This document shows positions 8,899 to 18,240 of a stretch of DNA of 24,861 nt, piece after piece. This DNA comes from Acanthaster planci (lineage: Eukaryota > Echinodermata > Asteroidea > Valvatida > Acanthasteridae), in assembly GCF_001949145.1 (NCBI RefSeq), contig NW_019091432.1:1145087-1169947 (forward strand). Direction: 5' to 3'. Numbering within the stretch: the first letter of the stretch is position 1; each line of letters begins with the position of its first letter. Both the position numbers and the translations under genes were made by a program. Under the pieces are notes generated by a model. That model searched no databases, had not been told where the DNA came from, and saw only the letters and a list, made by a program, of their open reading frames with translations.

Positions 8899-9200
8899 CC
8901 TATAAATTCTCACTCACATTCATTCATTTAAAAAAAGGAGATGATCGTATTGAATGGTGTTGCATGGTATGTACCTGTGCATGCATGTTATCAGGGGTAT
9001 TTAAAAAATTTTTATTGAAAAGAATTTTATAAACAATAAGTAACTACTCTTTCCTAGTATTTTGGATACCTATGATAATATTTTTTAGATATTTAAAATT
9101 CATGCATGGCTTAAGCTTATAAATGCATGAAGCTCCAATAATGTTTGTATTCTGTAGTTTTTATGGTATTTTATAGTGTAGTTTTTATTGTGAACCCACT
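8899..9200. other. AT-rich region downstream of the large frame (possible 3' UTR)
   Basis: No coding sequence. Poly-T and poly-A rich. No AATAAA lies close to the stop codon; the first clear one on this strand is near 9811-9816, about 900 bases downstream. The LINE frame therefore does not end in an obvious LINE poly(A) or microsatellite tail here. Confidence 0.4.
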
Positions 9201-9640
9201 TGTCCTGGGTATGACATCTAGTGCATCTAGTGGCAAGGCTTTGGAGTTATGAAGTTTTGGGGAGTGTGGAACCACCCCTTAATTGCCATTGTTCCCAGGT
9301 CCGCCCTGGCTCGGAGCGGTAGCACCTGTTTGAGCCCCAACTATGGGTCAAATAGAATTCCATCTTTTTAGTTCTCATGCCTGGAGCCAGAGGCTAGGAC
9401 AAGAACAGTCTGATGTAAAATATATGACCCAAACACCTCACTGCAAAATTCCAGCTTGCTTAGGCCATAATGATGAGCCCCAGGTGTGAATGGTCAAGCT
9501 CGTTTGCCACATATTGGCCTCATCAGCCACCAGGCAAAGGTGCAACAGATGTGAACAACCTGTCTTAAATCTTTGTGCTTCGTTCTTTATGAAGCTAAGC
9601 CATTATGATTATTATGTAGTTTTAATGGTAATTACACAGT
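9201..9640 (+). mobile_element. probable LINE-like 3'-end remnant
   Basis: One frame near 9515-9555 reads IGLISHQAKVQQ and then stops. It resembles the zinc-finger-like IGL-SH tail found at the C-terminus of some LINE proteins, but the preceding cysteines are not in frame. It is followed by ctttatgaagctaagccatt and attatgattattatg, a tail-like end. The upstream part has no open frame. The assignment is weak and rests on one short motif plus the tail. It could belong to the same LINE family as the large frame or to another. Confidence 0.3.
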
Positions 9641-9969
9641 TTATTTACATTGGCTTAATGTTATATATTCCAAAGTTAAATCTCACAAAAGATTTTTATG
9701 TAAAATGCAATTTGCGAAAACAAAACATTACAAAGGTAACCATTTTTTGTTATTATTGATAAGAGTGAACCATTATCATTATAGATATTATTGACTGTTT
9801 AAGTTTTTAGAATAAAAATGTTTAAAGAAAAACACTCCATTAATTCTTTTCTTCAAAAAGGACAAAGAATTGTACTGAGCAAAGCAATGCAGAAGTACTC
9901 GGTGGAATACCTGAACATATCAGAATATATCGAATTTATTACTGTTATACTAATGAGTCTTTATTTTAG
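9641..9969. other. no gene recognised
   Basis: AT-rich DNA with AATAAA near 9811-9816. It could serve as a distal polyadenylation signal for the upstream frame, but nothing else supports that. Confidence 0.4.
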
Positions 9970-10073
9970 TGGTTAGGGTGAGAATCTTGAATTGGGTGCA
10001 GTATGTGGCATGTGCTGCCAATGGATATGCACCACTTCATGTTTGCTACCAGCAATGACAGCACATGACAACA
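9970..10073. repeat. dispersed direct repeat, left copy
   Basis: Matches about 18650-18738 in the same orientation. Shared words include agggtg.gaat, ctgccaatggata, tgc, cactt, atg and cta.c agcaatga, followed by gtacatga or gcacatga. Divergence is substantial. The pair flanks the retroelement cluster lying between them. Confidence 0.5.
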
Positions 10074-10329
10074 ACAACAAAAGCTACCGTACTACAAACG
10101 TTTGTAGAAGATGAAATAGCCAAAGCATCTCAAATCTCAAGTTGGCCTCCAGCACCAAATTAACCTGAAAAAAGGGGGTCATAAGTAAGTAAAAAACAAT
10201 ATATATTCAAGCAGTTGAAATTTGATCACGTCGATGAAGCTGAGTGCAAAACCAGTCCTATAAACTTCAACAGGAGCTGACTAGTATAAAAATCGCTCCT
10301 TGAACATCATCAGAAACTAATCAGAGTGG

Positions 10330-10720
10330 CAGATACACCAGCCCATTAGGTTGGGCAAAAGTCAAGGAATACGAGAGTAATGAGTTCGCAACTGACTCTG
10401 ATGGCAAGATGATGAAAAGGGTAGGAGACGGCAGCCAGAAAACTCCAAGCTCTGTCCATCAAAAAATCTGGAGCCAAGAGATTCAAGGCTCGTGATTATC
10501 GAACTGCTGCTCCAGCTACTCTTTCTGTACCTCGTCCGACACGATACCAGTTTTTGGAGGCCAAAGACTTCAAACCAGTAGAGACGACTGCTTCGCCTGT
10601 GGAAACCAAGGTCACTAGAGAAAATCCTGCCTGAACATCAGAAGCCAAGAACAGGTCAATTCCTCTTTGAGCTCCTCTGCCTAGCAAGGATGGCACATCA
10701 ACCAAGTCCAGCACATGGAA
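10330..10720 (+). pseudogene. broken retroelement gag fragment with CCHC zinc knuckle
   Basis: Three frames together read like the end of a retroelement gag. RLGWAKVKEYESNEFA (near 10350-10400) and IKKSGAKRFKARDYR come first. At 10589-10630 there is a zinc knuckle, CFACGNQGH-stop-RKSC, with C-x2-C-x4-H-x4-C spacing. A TAG at 10616 lies inside the knuckle, and the parts lie in different frames, so the gene is dead. The GW-VKEYE motif and downstream knuckle are like gag proteins of tyrosine-recombinase or Gypsy-type elements. A recombinase fragment at 11.9 kb may belong to the same element. Confidence 0.5.
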
Positions 10721-11866
10721 AAAAGTTAAGTTGACTTATTTGAAAAAACTATTTCTTTGAATACGAGGAAGTGTTCCACAGGTTGTAAAATTCAAGTATA
10801 TGGTCATTTGCAATATCATGATTTCTGGAAATCAATTGAAGCCAACTGCTTTGTACTAGACATAAGGCCAAACAAACTAGCAGTTGTGCCCCCATTACAT
10901 TGAAAAAGAAATTAGGTTGGGTAGGTGGGTCATGTCTCTTTTAGATTGGGGGAATTTTTTTTTTTATTAAAAAAATATTTTGATGGTCTACAGTATACTC
11001 CATCCACTCTTTTTTTTCCTACAGATTTGTAACTAGTGGATAGGTCTTGTCAAAGACTGTATCCAAGTCAAAGCCTCTTAAGACAATTATACATTTGTGT
11101 TGGAGTGACATTTTAATGAGTTCATGGCCAAAACAGTGTTTGAAAGCTCGTACAAAATGATGTACATAGAGCACTGAAAACCCATGACACAATAACTTTG
11201 CATGCCCCCCGCCAGTTGTCACGAAACACATGTTTACTTCTTTACCTTAGTTTTGCATATTGACCGGGTCGAACACTGGAATGCCAGTGAACTCGTGTGA
11301 TGGAAATGAGGCGTCTGATGGATTATTATGTTAGTCTCTACAGTCACAAGCAATCTGAAAGAAACCACGGTTCAATTATGATGTTTTTCAATGCAACAAA
11401 AAATGGCTTCAGCTGCAGAGGTTACACAGGTAATGTGAATGATGAACTCCACTAACAATGGCCAGTTCTGGTCTGACCAAGGAAAGAACCTCTTGATTCC
11501 AAAAGTCACCATGGTCATACAGCAATTAATTAGTTAAGCAGAGGGTAAACTGATTTGTCCTGCTTGGAGGTCGGCTTCCTATTTGGTGTTATATTTTCCA
11601 GATGACTACAACTCAAGATCTGAAATTACTGGCATTTTAAAATTTGTTTGTCCTTTCCCTCTGTTTGAAACTAAACAGAACAAAAATAACTCAACGTTTA
11701 TTCAAGATATCAGTACTGGTCTAGCGGTGAGATTTAACAGTCAAGGGCGAATTGTTACTTCAGCAAGTTAAAGAACAATGTGTTAATGAACTTAGTCAAT
11801 TCATTGTATTAAATGATTTATATTATACTAAATTACTATAACAGATTTATTTGTATTTTTATTTTC
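10721..11866. other. no gene recognised
   Basis: AT-rich DNA between the gag fragment and the recombinase fragment. Contains long T- and A-runs at about 10950-10980. Nothing coding was recognised. If both flanking fragments come from one element, most of its pol has been lost or has decayed here. Confidence 0.45.
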
Positions 11867-12080
11867 TTTAAGCTGATCTTCAACCCCAACAAACCAAAAC
11901 TCCATTTCCCACAGCATGCTGCCAGCCAGTTGCCCTCCATATTGGTGAATTCAAGAGCTCCAAGTACGGTGACTCAATACAACTCTTCTTTCACCAGATG
12001 GTAACAATCGCATAGCAAATCACCACTACCTGGAAAGCCGTATATGATATTTTATCAGCAATTCAGCATCATCTCAATCA
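11867..12080 (+). pseudogene. tyrosine recombinase N-terminal fragment (retroelement type)
   Basis: The frame reads LPSILVNSRAPSTVTQYNSS then FTRW, then a stop, then LPGKPYMI in the continuation. The pattern RAPSTV-xQY-xxxFxRW followed by LP-xPYxI is characteristic of the SAM-like core-binding domain at the N-terminus of tyrosine recombinases in DIRS/Ngaro-like elements. The catalytic domain with R-HxxR-Y is not present. The stop after RW and the abrupt end show that it is inactive. It probably goes with the gag remnant at 10.3-10.7 kb, but may be independent. Confidence 0.5.
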
Positions 12081-12659
12081 CCTGTTATCAGTGCAACATC
12101 CACAGCAACTTGCATGGCCGGTCTTGATGATCCAATGAAAACCTCATTAAAGTGCATTCTCCAATTGTAGAAATAAATTTGTTTTTAACCTTTTTGTTAC
12201 ATTTGAACACTGAAGTTCGCTGAACACTGAAGTTTGCTGGCCATGGTCTCCGAGCCTCTGAGCAGCCAGTGTTAGACATAACTTGCGCTCTATGAATGGG
12301 ATAAGTGTCAAAACATATAACACAAGGTTTACCAGAAGACAAGTTTTTTTGAGAGTTCCTTCGAGCTTGTATTAAGCAAGTTCGACTGTATATGGGTGCA
12401 TCGAAGCAAGAGATGTGGGGGTCTTATGTCAGATCCTAGAGCAATAGCAGCACATCTGGGATGTGTACGACTGGAAGAAAACTTCTAGAGGATGCAATCA
12501 ATGATGATGACGACATAATTTAAGATCAGGAAAAGGGTGCCACGGCTGCTGGAGACCATTTAAGCTTCATTGTTGGTGAAAATCAGAGTTTGCTAAAGAT
12601 TGTTCTGTCCAGGAATGCTTTTCCAATTTGTTTCTCAATGGTTTATACACATCTACATG
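12081..12659. other. no gene recognised
   Basis: No motif was found between the recombinase fragment and the left arm of the Penelope-like element. Confidence 0.4.
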
Positions 12660-13160
12660 TAACACTGTTTCTTTATTCTGTTCAAGCCGATTGCTGCAAC
12701 TTGCACAATACCAAAATTGAGGAGTATAAATGTTTTGGATGGAGTTAAATGACAAATGGAGATGTATTCGGTTGAGTACCAGAACGTATTAAAACACATT
12801 GAATATAGACTGGAACATCTGTGGTGACACCATGCGATCAATCTCTTTTGTGATCAAGTGTGGTTCTCATGAGAACCAAGAGGCTCGACATTTTGAACAG
12901 CTTGCTCTGTTAGTCTTCAGGAGAATACAGGATTCTGGCTGGAAAGGGGTTTATATAAACTGGTCGAGGATTCTGTGCAAAGGATTAGCTCATTGAGGGG
13001 TGTTGTATTGGATGCGAAGCTTGTGTGTTGAGGCACGAGGTAGTTGGTGCTCACTCGAGTGTGTCAGTATGGTGGAGGCTGTCAGAGAGCGAACAGACAA
13101 GATGTCAGGGCACAGATGACCTAAGGGCAGACTAGGTTGGGGACTGGAGAAGGTTGGATG
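12660..13160 (-). repeat. left inverted arm of the PLE (pLTR-like)
   Basis: Reverse complement of the right arm. Shared landmarks include a TTTATATAAAC motif, tcctgaagactaacag, ggttctcatgagaacc (itself a palindrome) and gtgtcaccacagatgttcc. A piece of the GIY-YIG region (ggatgatgctggagatgag and onward, about 13153-13205) follows in the same minus orientation but out of the order seen on the right side, showing extra rearrangement. Confidence 0.7.
12885..12919 (-). ncRNA. degenerate hammerhead-ribozyme-like motif, left arm
   Basis: On the minus strand: CTGAAGA (fits CUGANGA), a small stem AACAG/CTGTT with loop AGCAAG, then CAAAATGTC where an active hammerhead would have CGAAAC and GUC. The conserved G of GAAA is changed and stem I is not convincing, so it is probably inactive. 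PLE terminal repeats are known to carry minimal hammerheads at this place, which supports the family reading. Confidence 0.4.
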
Positions 13161-13600
13161 ATGCTGGAGATGAGTTCTGTCTGGTCCCTGTTGATCTTGT
13201 GGTCTGTAGCATAGGAGCACTTGAAAATTGCTCACAATGGCCATTTTGAAAGTATGGGGCACCAGATTCTGTAGACTCTTGGTTTGTACTAGGGCTTTGC
13301 CCGGTCCTTGTGAGAATGAAGCACAAAGTAGATCTTGAGGGGGGCTGTATGAAAGATGCATATATTTTGTTTGTGGAGCATGCATTGAATGAATTAGTGG
13401 CCTAAACAAGATGACTTTGGGTGTAAGAGACCCTCCGCACAGGGGTATGTCTGGGATCTTGGGTCTAGACTGGTCTTGCCTTGTAACCCGTTGCATCGTA
13501 GGGTGATAGTGATGAAGTGGAGTTCTTGGTTGAGGGGTTCCTCATGGCAGATATTGCAAACTCTGTGTATCAGGGTTTGGTTGACTGCAGCCCAATTTTT
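12990..13600 (-). pseudogene. PLE-derived scrambled coding remnant
   Basis: A 168-codon minus-strand frame (12990-13496) shares a long C-terminal stretch (PTFSSPQPSLPLGHLCPD and onward) with a plus-strand frame ending at 14948, because both lie in the inverted arms. It therefore reflects repeated noncoding DNA, not a conserved protein. A short part near 13153-13205 is the antisense of the GIY-YIG segment DHKINWDQTELI. No functional domain remains. Confidence 0.45.
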
Positions 13601-13601
13601 G

Positions 13602-13623
13602 GGTGATGGAAAAAACCATCACC
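13602..13623. repeat. palindrome at the orientation switch of the PLE
   Basis: ggtgatgg (13602-13609), aaaaaa, ccatcacc (13616-13623): a perfect 8-bp stem with a 6-base loop. PLE-derived sequence to the left reads on the minus strand and to the right on the plus strand. The palindrome therefore sits at or near the inversion junction. Confidence 0.55.
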
Positions 13624-13737
13624 AAGAAGTGGCTCCAAAGAAAACTCAACCTCACATGATCCAGCAACATCTCACCAGCCGTGTATCATCAACTTTGCCC
13701 CTCCAGCTCTCAGTGCCCTTGATTGTTTGGACAGCCG

Positions 13738-14127
13738 AAGATTCACAAGTCAGATGTCACTCTCCAGCATATAGTGGCCTCCCAGGGAGGTCCCACCACA
13801 GCCAAGTAACTCACCAAGATTTTGCACTCCCTGTCAAGAAATCTGACCAATTTACTGACTTTATTCAAGATGTCATCCTACAGCCTGATGACATAATGGT
13901 GAGCTTTGATGTCATCTCATTATTTACCAGCAAGGATGCCTGCAACATTGCCAGCGAGCGACTTCAACGTGACCCAACACTTAAGGACCTTACAGACAAA
14001 ACACCTAATCAAGTTCAACACCTGTGTCTCCTCATCAAGCTGTACACTGGTGAGACTTGGCAGGGACCTTCCCAAAAGGCTCAAAGGGTACAAAGCCCAT
14101 AGCAGATGAGGAGACTACAAGTCAGCA
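13738..14127 (+). pseudogene. PLE RT/GIY-YIG chimeric fragment, tandem copy 1
   Basis: The frame around 13830-14060 reads DQFTDFIQDVILQPDDIMVS then FDVISLFTSKDA and LQRDPTLKDLTDKTPNQVQ, a clear PLE reverse transcriptase motif-A region. Its Asp is retained in SFDVISLF. Instead of the rest of the RT, it passes directly into a GIY-YIG-like segment (YTGET in one frame, then GRDLPKRLKGYKAHSR in the next) that ends at a TGA. The upstream RT part, with the PTYN-AKYL region, is shifted and shortened relative to copy 2. Dead by frameshift and internal deletion. Confidence 0.65.
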
Positions 14128-14705
14128 AAGATTCACAACCCAGATATCCGTCTCCACACTATGGTGGCCTCCAAGGGAGTTCCCACCTTCAACTCAGCCA
14201 AGTACCTCACCAAGATTTTTGTGCACCCACTGGTAGGCAATACCAAACACCACATCAAGACCTGCAACCAACTGGCTAACTTTATTCAAGATCTCATCCT
14301 CCAGCCTGGCGATATAATGACGAGCTACAATATTGTCTCATTATTTACCAGCAAGGAGGCCTGCAACATCTCCGGCAAGAAACTTCAATGTGACCCAACA
14401 CTCAAGGTCCACACAGACATAAGAGCAGACCAAGTTCAAGATCTGTGTCTCTTCATCCAGCTGAACACTGGCAAGACTGGCAGAGACCTTCCCACCAGGC
14501 TCTGAGGGTACAAAGCCCATGTCAGATGGGGAGACTACGGCAAGTCGACCATCGTCAAGCACTCCCACACCACAGACCACAAGATCAACTGGGACCAGAC
14601 GGAACTCATCCCCAGCGTCATCCACTGGTTCCCCTGCCGAATCCAAGAAGCCATCAAAATCTACAAGAACAACACCACCTCAAGACATTGGTTTCTCCAA
14701 GTGAC
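14128..14705 (+). pseudogene. PLE RT/GIY-YIG chimeric fragment, tandem copy 2
   Basis: The frame 14161-14505 reads VASKGVPTFNSAKYLTKI, HPLVGNTKHHIKT, and LILQPGDIMTS then YNIVSLFTS, the PLE RT region before and through motif A, with Asp changed to Asn (SYNIVSLF). It then passes into GKTGRDLPTRL and, in another frame from 14507, GYKAHVRWGDYGKSTIVKHS, TTDHKINWDQTELI, HWFPCRIQEAIKIYKNNTTS, the C-terminal half of a PLE GIY-YIG nuclease. RT motifs B and C and the thumb are missing. Same junction as copy 1. Confidence 0.7.
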
Positions 14706-14775
14706 AAGTTTCTCCATAAGTCTGGTGCCTCATACTTTCAAGACAGTCCGATGGGTCTTCTATACCTGAGGACAG

Positions 14776-15278
14776 TACCCCCAACCTTCTCCAGTCCCCA
14801 ACCTAGTCTGCCCTTAGGTCATCTGTGCCCTGACATCTTGTCAGTTCGCTCTCTGACAGCCTCCACCACACTGATACACTCGAGTGAGCACCAACTACCT
14901 CGTGCCTCAACACACAAGCTTCGCATCCAGTACAACACCCCTCAATGAGCTAATCCTTTGCACAGAATCCTCGACCAGTTTATATAAACCCCTTTCCAGC
15001 CAGAATCCTGTATTCTCCTGAAGACTAACAGAGCAAGCTGTTCAAAATGTCAAGCCCCCTGGTTCTCATGAGAACCACACTTGATCACAAAAGAGATTGA
15101 TTGCATGGTGTCACCACAGATGTTCCAGTCTATATTCAATGTGTTTTAATACTTTTTGGTACTCAACCGAATATATCTCCATTTGTCATTTAAATCCAAC
15201 CAAAACATACATACTCATCAACTTTAGTATTGTGCAAGTTGCAGCAACTGGCTTGAACAGAATACAGAAACAGGTGAG
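14776..15278 (+). repeat. right inverted arm of the PLE (pLTR-like)
   Basis: Inverted partner of 12660-13160. It follows the GIY-YIG end as PLE terminal repeats do. Carries TTTATATAAAC near 14980, the hammerhead-like motif at 15018-15052 and the palindromic ggttctcatgagaacc at 15060-15075. Its right edge, near caacaggtg-like sequence at about 15275, abuts DIRS-derived sequence. Confidence 0.7.
15018..15052 (+). ncRNA. degenerate hammerhead-ribozyme-like motif, right arm
   Basis: CTGAAGA (15018-15024) is followed by AACAG-agcaag-CTGTT as stem II, then caaaa and TGTC up to 15051. It has the same deviations from the active core as the left-arm copy, so the damage predates the inverted duplication or was shared by conversion. 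Probably inactive. Confidence 0.4.
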
Positions 15279-15457
15279 TGTTTCATGACCACAACCTCAC
15301 ACTGCACACCCAAGGCCCACATCCCTGAATTCTATGCATAGCTCGTCAAAGACAAAGTTGCCGCCCTTGAGGATGCATATAACCAGCCTGAGGAATATGG
15401 CTGGCTTGAAGTTGCAGAAACTAGAGTTTAAGACTGTGACCCACATGGCTGTTTTTG

Positions 15458-15958
15458 TCAAGCGTGAAATGGGAAGGATGTTATAGCTTCCACAATCCAC
15501 CTTGCAATAGTCGAAGCTGAGGCTGGGTGGTGTGGACAAACGGTTGGAGTGAAGAGTTGTGTAACACCACCTCGCAGCACTTTTGTGAGAGCAATGTAGA
15601 ATTGCAGGATTGTAACAAGGCACCATAACTTACCTTCATGCACACTGGAAAAGGATGTCAGACTCAGAACAAAGAGATCAGGAGGAGAAAAACTGTGAGA
15701 CTGATTTTAGTTAGGAATTTAGCCCAAGAGATATAACATACTCCCCCGTTTCCCAGCAAAGGTGACCTCTTCAATGGAGAGGGCATGAAGTTTGCTCCAA
15801 CAACCTGCAGAGGAGACTGCCAATAAGAAGACCATTTTGACTGTGAGGTTGAAAAGAGAAAAAGACCCAGCCAGTTTCAAGGGAGCTTTTGAAAACTTCT
15901 CAAGCACAATGCTAAGATCCCAATCTGGAATAAGAGTCTCGGTGGAGAGGGGGGTCAT
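15458..15958 (-). pseudogene. DIRS-like tyrosine recombinase fragment
   Basis: The frame 15958-15719 reads PDWDLSIVLEKFSKAPLKLA then LTVKMVFLLAVSSAGCWSKL, HALSIEEV, matching the start of the catalytic domain of DIRS recombinases (WDLS-VL, TVFLLAL-SA--RSELHALS). The catalytic arginine expected just before SELHAL is not seen (CWSKLHAL). A further frame (15643-15458) includes STIARWIVEAIT, the helix found downstream in these recombinases. The pieces are in different frames, and the histidine/tyrosine end was not recognised. Confidence 0.6.
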
Positions 15959-16047
15959 TTAACAAACACACCCTGAATTAATTAGGTAAGAGCTGAAAGC
16001 ACTGTTAGACAGACTTGAACCATCCCCAAACCCAGTATGAAGAGTCC

Positions 16048-16965
16048 CTATGGCTGACCTATAACCATAAATGGTGGAGTTGAAGTGGACACATGCGCAT
16101 GTCCAAGAAATCTCGCCATGAAACCGAGGAGTTGAAGGCATACCCGGGCTGGGAGGGACTGACTCTCCAGAAAAAGATGAATACATTCTTCGAGGGCTAA
16201 GCAACATTCCATGGTGGGGATACCCTGCCAGTCTGCATGTTGAGGGAACCAAAGAGGACTTTTCGACAATGGCAGTTGACAATGGAACCAAGGGTTGAGG
16301 TGAGTTGAATCGTCCTTGACAAAGCTAGGACAGTTGCCAGATGAAACAAGTTCACAATCAGCCACTTGTCCAGGTAGACATATATTCAAATGTGCTGATG
16401 GGAAGAGCCGTAGCTAACACTTCGGTGATCCTTGTGAAGCTGTGGACAGGCCACAGGGAAGGTAGTGGAACTGGTATGCTATGTTTGTGTATAATAAATT
16501 AATTGGAAGAACTGATGATGAAGTTGAATGGGAATGTGAAGGTAAGCATCCCTCAGGTCCAGTGATGCAGCCCACCAGCCTTGTGGAAGCAAATGTAGAA
16601 CTGTAGCCACAGTCTCCATGCGAAAGTGTTTTGGATGAATGAAGGCATTGAAAGGACAGAGATTGATGATGGGGTGCAAATCGCCAGATTTCTTCGGAGA
16701 CAGAAAGAAAGTTGATGCAAAGCCCTCTGGAGGGTTTAGGAGAGGTGTTATAGCTCTCTTTTGCAGCAAAAGTGCTATCTCTATTACTAAAAGGAATTCC
16801 AGGGAGGTTGCAAGGACCATTGAGCAAGTCTGCCAAGAGCTAGAGGTGGGCTGGTGAATTCCAATAGGTAACCTGAAGAAACAGTCTTGAGCACCCAAAT
16901 GTCTGAAGAGATCTGATGCCACTTCTGAGCAAAGTCTAGTAGCCTTGCTCCTACGGAGCCCTAAA
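16048..16965 (-). pseudogene. DIRS-like reverse transcriptase, frameshifted
   Basis: The region starts at about 16965 with VGARLLDFAQKWHQISSD then IWVLKTVSSGYLLEF in one frame. It continues in the frame ending at 16479 with ALLLQKRAITPL, STFFLSPKKSGDLHPIINL, FIHPKHFRMETVATVL and WWAASLDLRDAYLHIPI (RT motif A, Asp present). In another frame come YQFHYLPCGLSTAS and VYLDKWLIV (16362-16379), where the catalytic YLDDW has become YLDKW. The frame 16389-16048 holds the end of the RT and the following region (QLLGFMARFLGHAHVS). At least two frame changes and the D-to-K change make it inactive. Confidence 0.75.
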
Positions 16966-17171
16966 CTTCTGGAATGTTGGGCATATCTGAATTGTAGTCA
17001 TTGGCCGTTAGGTCCCTGAACACCCTGGGATTTGGTGGCATGTTTGGGTTTGAAAGGTCCCGTTGTGGCAGAGGAAGCAGGTTGACACTGGGGGGCAGAC
17101 CTTGACGAAGTTCCTGAGGACACTCAGGACTGCTGGATGTGGGAAGACTGTGGGCGGGAAAGGAATCCTAC

Positions 17172-17926
17172 TTATAAGAAAGCTATGGAGAGATAAAACC
17201 GACTAGTTTGCCGTCTATGATTGAATTGACGGCGTAGGTTGAACTTCTTGTCTGTCTTGAAGCGTTTAGCTTCCTGAAGCACAGATTTGCCAAATCTATC
17301 TGCAAATAGGTCACTCCCCAATAAGGGCAGGTCTTTCACACATTCTCTGGAAGCAGTGGATAGCGCAAAAAGGTTGTTTAAGACCAAGCTATGACGTAAA
17401 AAGAACTCACAAAGGCAAAGAAACCAGGCAGTCATCCAAAAATTGGAACATGACAGGCAAAGGACTTGAGTCAATAGAGGAAGGGTTTTCTGATACCCTA
17501 GCCAAAGTATCAGAGCGTAGGATGGAAAAATTGGAAACCCTTGCCACTCGGAAAAAAGAGAATGCACTGAGTAATAACAAGCAGCCTCCTGAGATTTTGT
17601 CTGGAGGGACTGCTCTGGAAGTGGGACACTGGGTATAGATTTCTTCTGCACCTTAGAGAAAACCTCAATAATAACTGAACTAAACCCATCAACATGGATC
17701 AAACATTTAGGTTGAAGGGAAGAAGAGGATGAGGCCCTGCAAAATGATGAATGTGGTAATTGTTTCTGGCATGGGGAAACTGTAAAATTCTCCTCACTTT
17801 GGGCATGACCAGGTTAAGAGAAGTATAGTCCGGTTTGAAGGAATAATCTTCACAGTCGCTAGAAAATGACGTATACAACTCATCATGGGCGTGGTGACCA
17901 GTGGTTGACCCAGAACGGCTGAGCAA
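17172..17926 (-). pseudogene. DIRS-like gag remnant
   Basis: Frame 17702-17172 contains LPLLGSDLFADRFGKSVLQE then AKRFKTDKKFNLRR, a phrase typical of the end of DIRS-type gag, preceding pol. Frame 17926-17699 (MLSRSGSTTGHHAHDELYTS) looks like an upstream part of the same protein in a different frame. The ATGs are not convincing starts. It lies directly upstream of the RT on the same strand, in the expected order. Confidence 0.6.
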
Positions 17927-18240
17927 AAAAGACAGAGATAGCCACTAAATCAGAGAACAAGAGCAGGAACGGTAGAAGCCCCTCAAAGAATGATAAAGAA
18001 CTGCTGGAGAAGAGCATTCATGTCTCTGGAAACCTCAGCGGGACCCTGACGGGTGATCCAATTGGACGTAAGTCACATGCTCAAGCAAGCAGGAAGCAGA
18101 ACCAGCCGGGGCTCCGACATGTCAGGAAAAAACGTGTATGGAATAATCTCCAAACTGGAATAAGGCTGTTGAGAGTTCCCATTTTGAAGTGTTGAGATTG
18201 AAATAGGTACCGAAACTCCAGTCATCCGCTGGGGTGACAC

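Larger units (their letters stand above)
12660..15278. mobile_element. rearranged Penelope-like element (PLE) with inverted arms
   Basis: The outer parts, 12660 to about 13160 and about 14776-15278, are inverted copies of each other with roughly 95% identity by eye. They enclose two tandem PLE coding fragments on the plus strand and a rearranged minus-strand fragment. PLEs typically carry repeated terminal sequences (pLTRs) in direct or inverted arrangement, encode an RT plus a GIY-YIG nuclease, and often carry hammerhead ribozyme motifs; all three are seen here in damaged form. No complete RT remains, so the element cannot move by itself. The DIRS-like remnant starts directly to the right. 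Confidence 0.75.
15300..18240 (-). mobile_element. broken DIRS-like retroelement
   Basis: On the minus strand, from right to left, there are a gag-like region (17926-17172), a reverse transcriptase (about 16965-16080) and a tyrosine recombinase piece (15958-15458). This gene content and order are those of DIRS-like elements. Several frameshifts and stops separate the pieces. The stretch between the RT end and the recombinase is only about 100-130 bases, far too short for an RNase H domain, so part of the element has been deleted. Termini and inverted or split repeats were not identified. Confidence 0.75.

Noticed and set aside
12370-12400. GTTCGA word as a possible tRNA B box
   Set aside because: No A box or cloverleaf could be found around it. 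The same holds for the GTTCGA near 22185.
12990-13496. 168-codon minus-strand frame sharing a long peptide with a plus-strand frame ending at 14948
   Set aside because: The shared peptide is explained by the inverted arms of the Penelope-like element and is not a conserved gene.
16479-16922. Possible intact reverse transcriptase gene in the DIRS-like region
   Set aside because: The frame covers only part of the domain. The preceding and following motifs lie in other frames, and the active-site YLDDW is altered.
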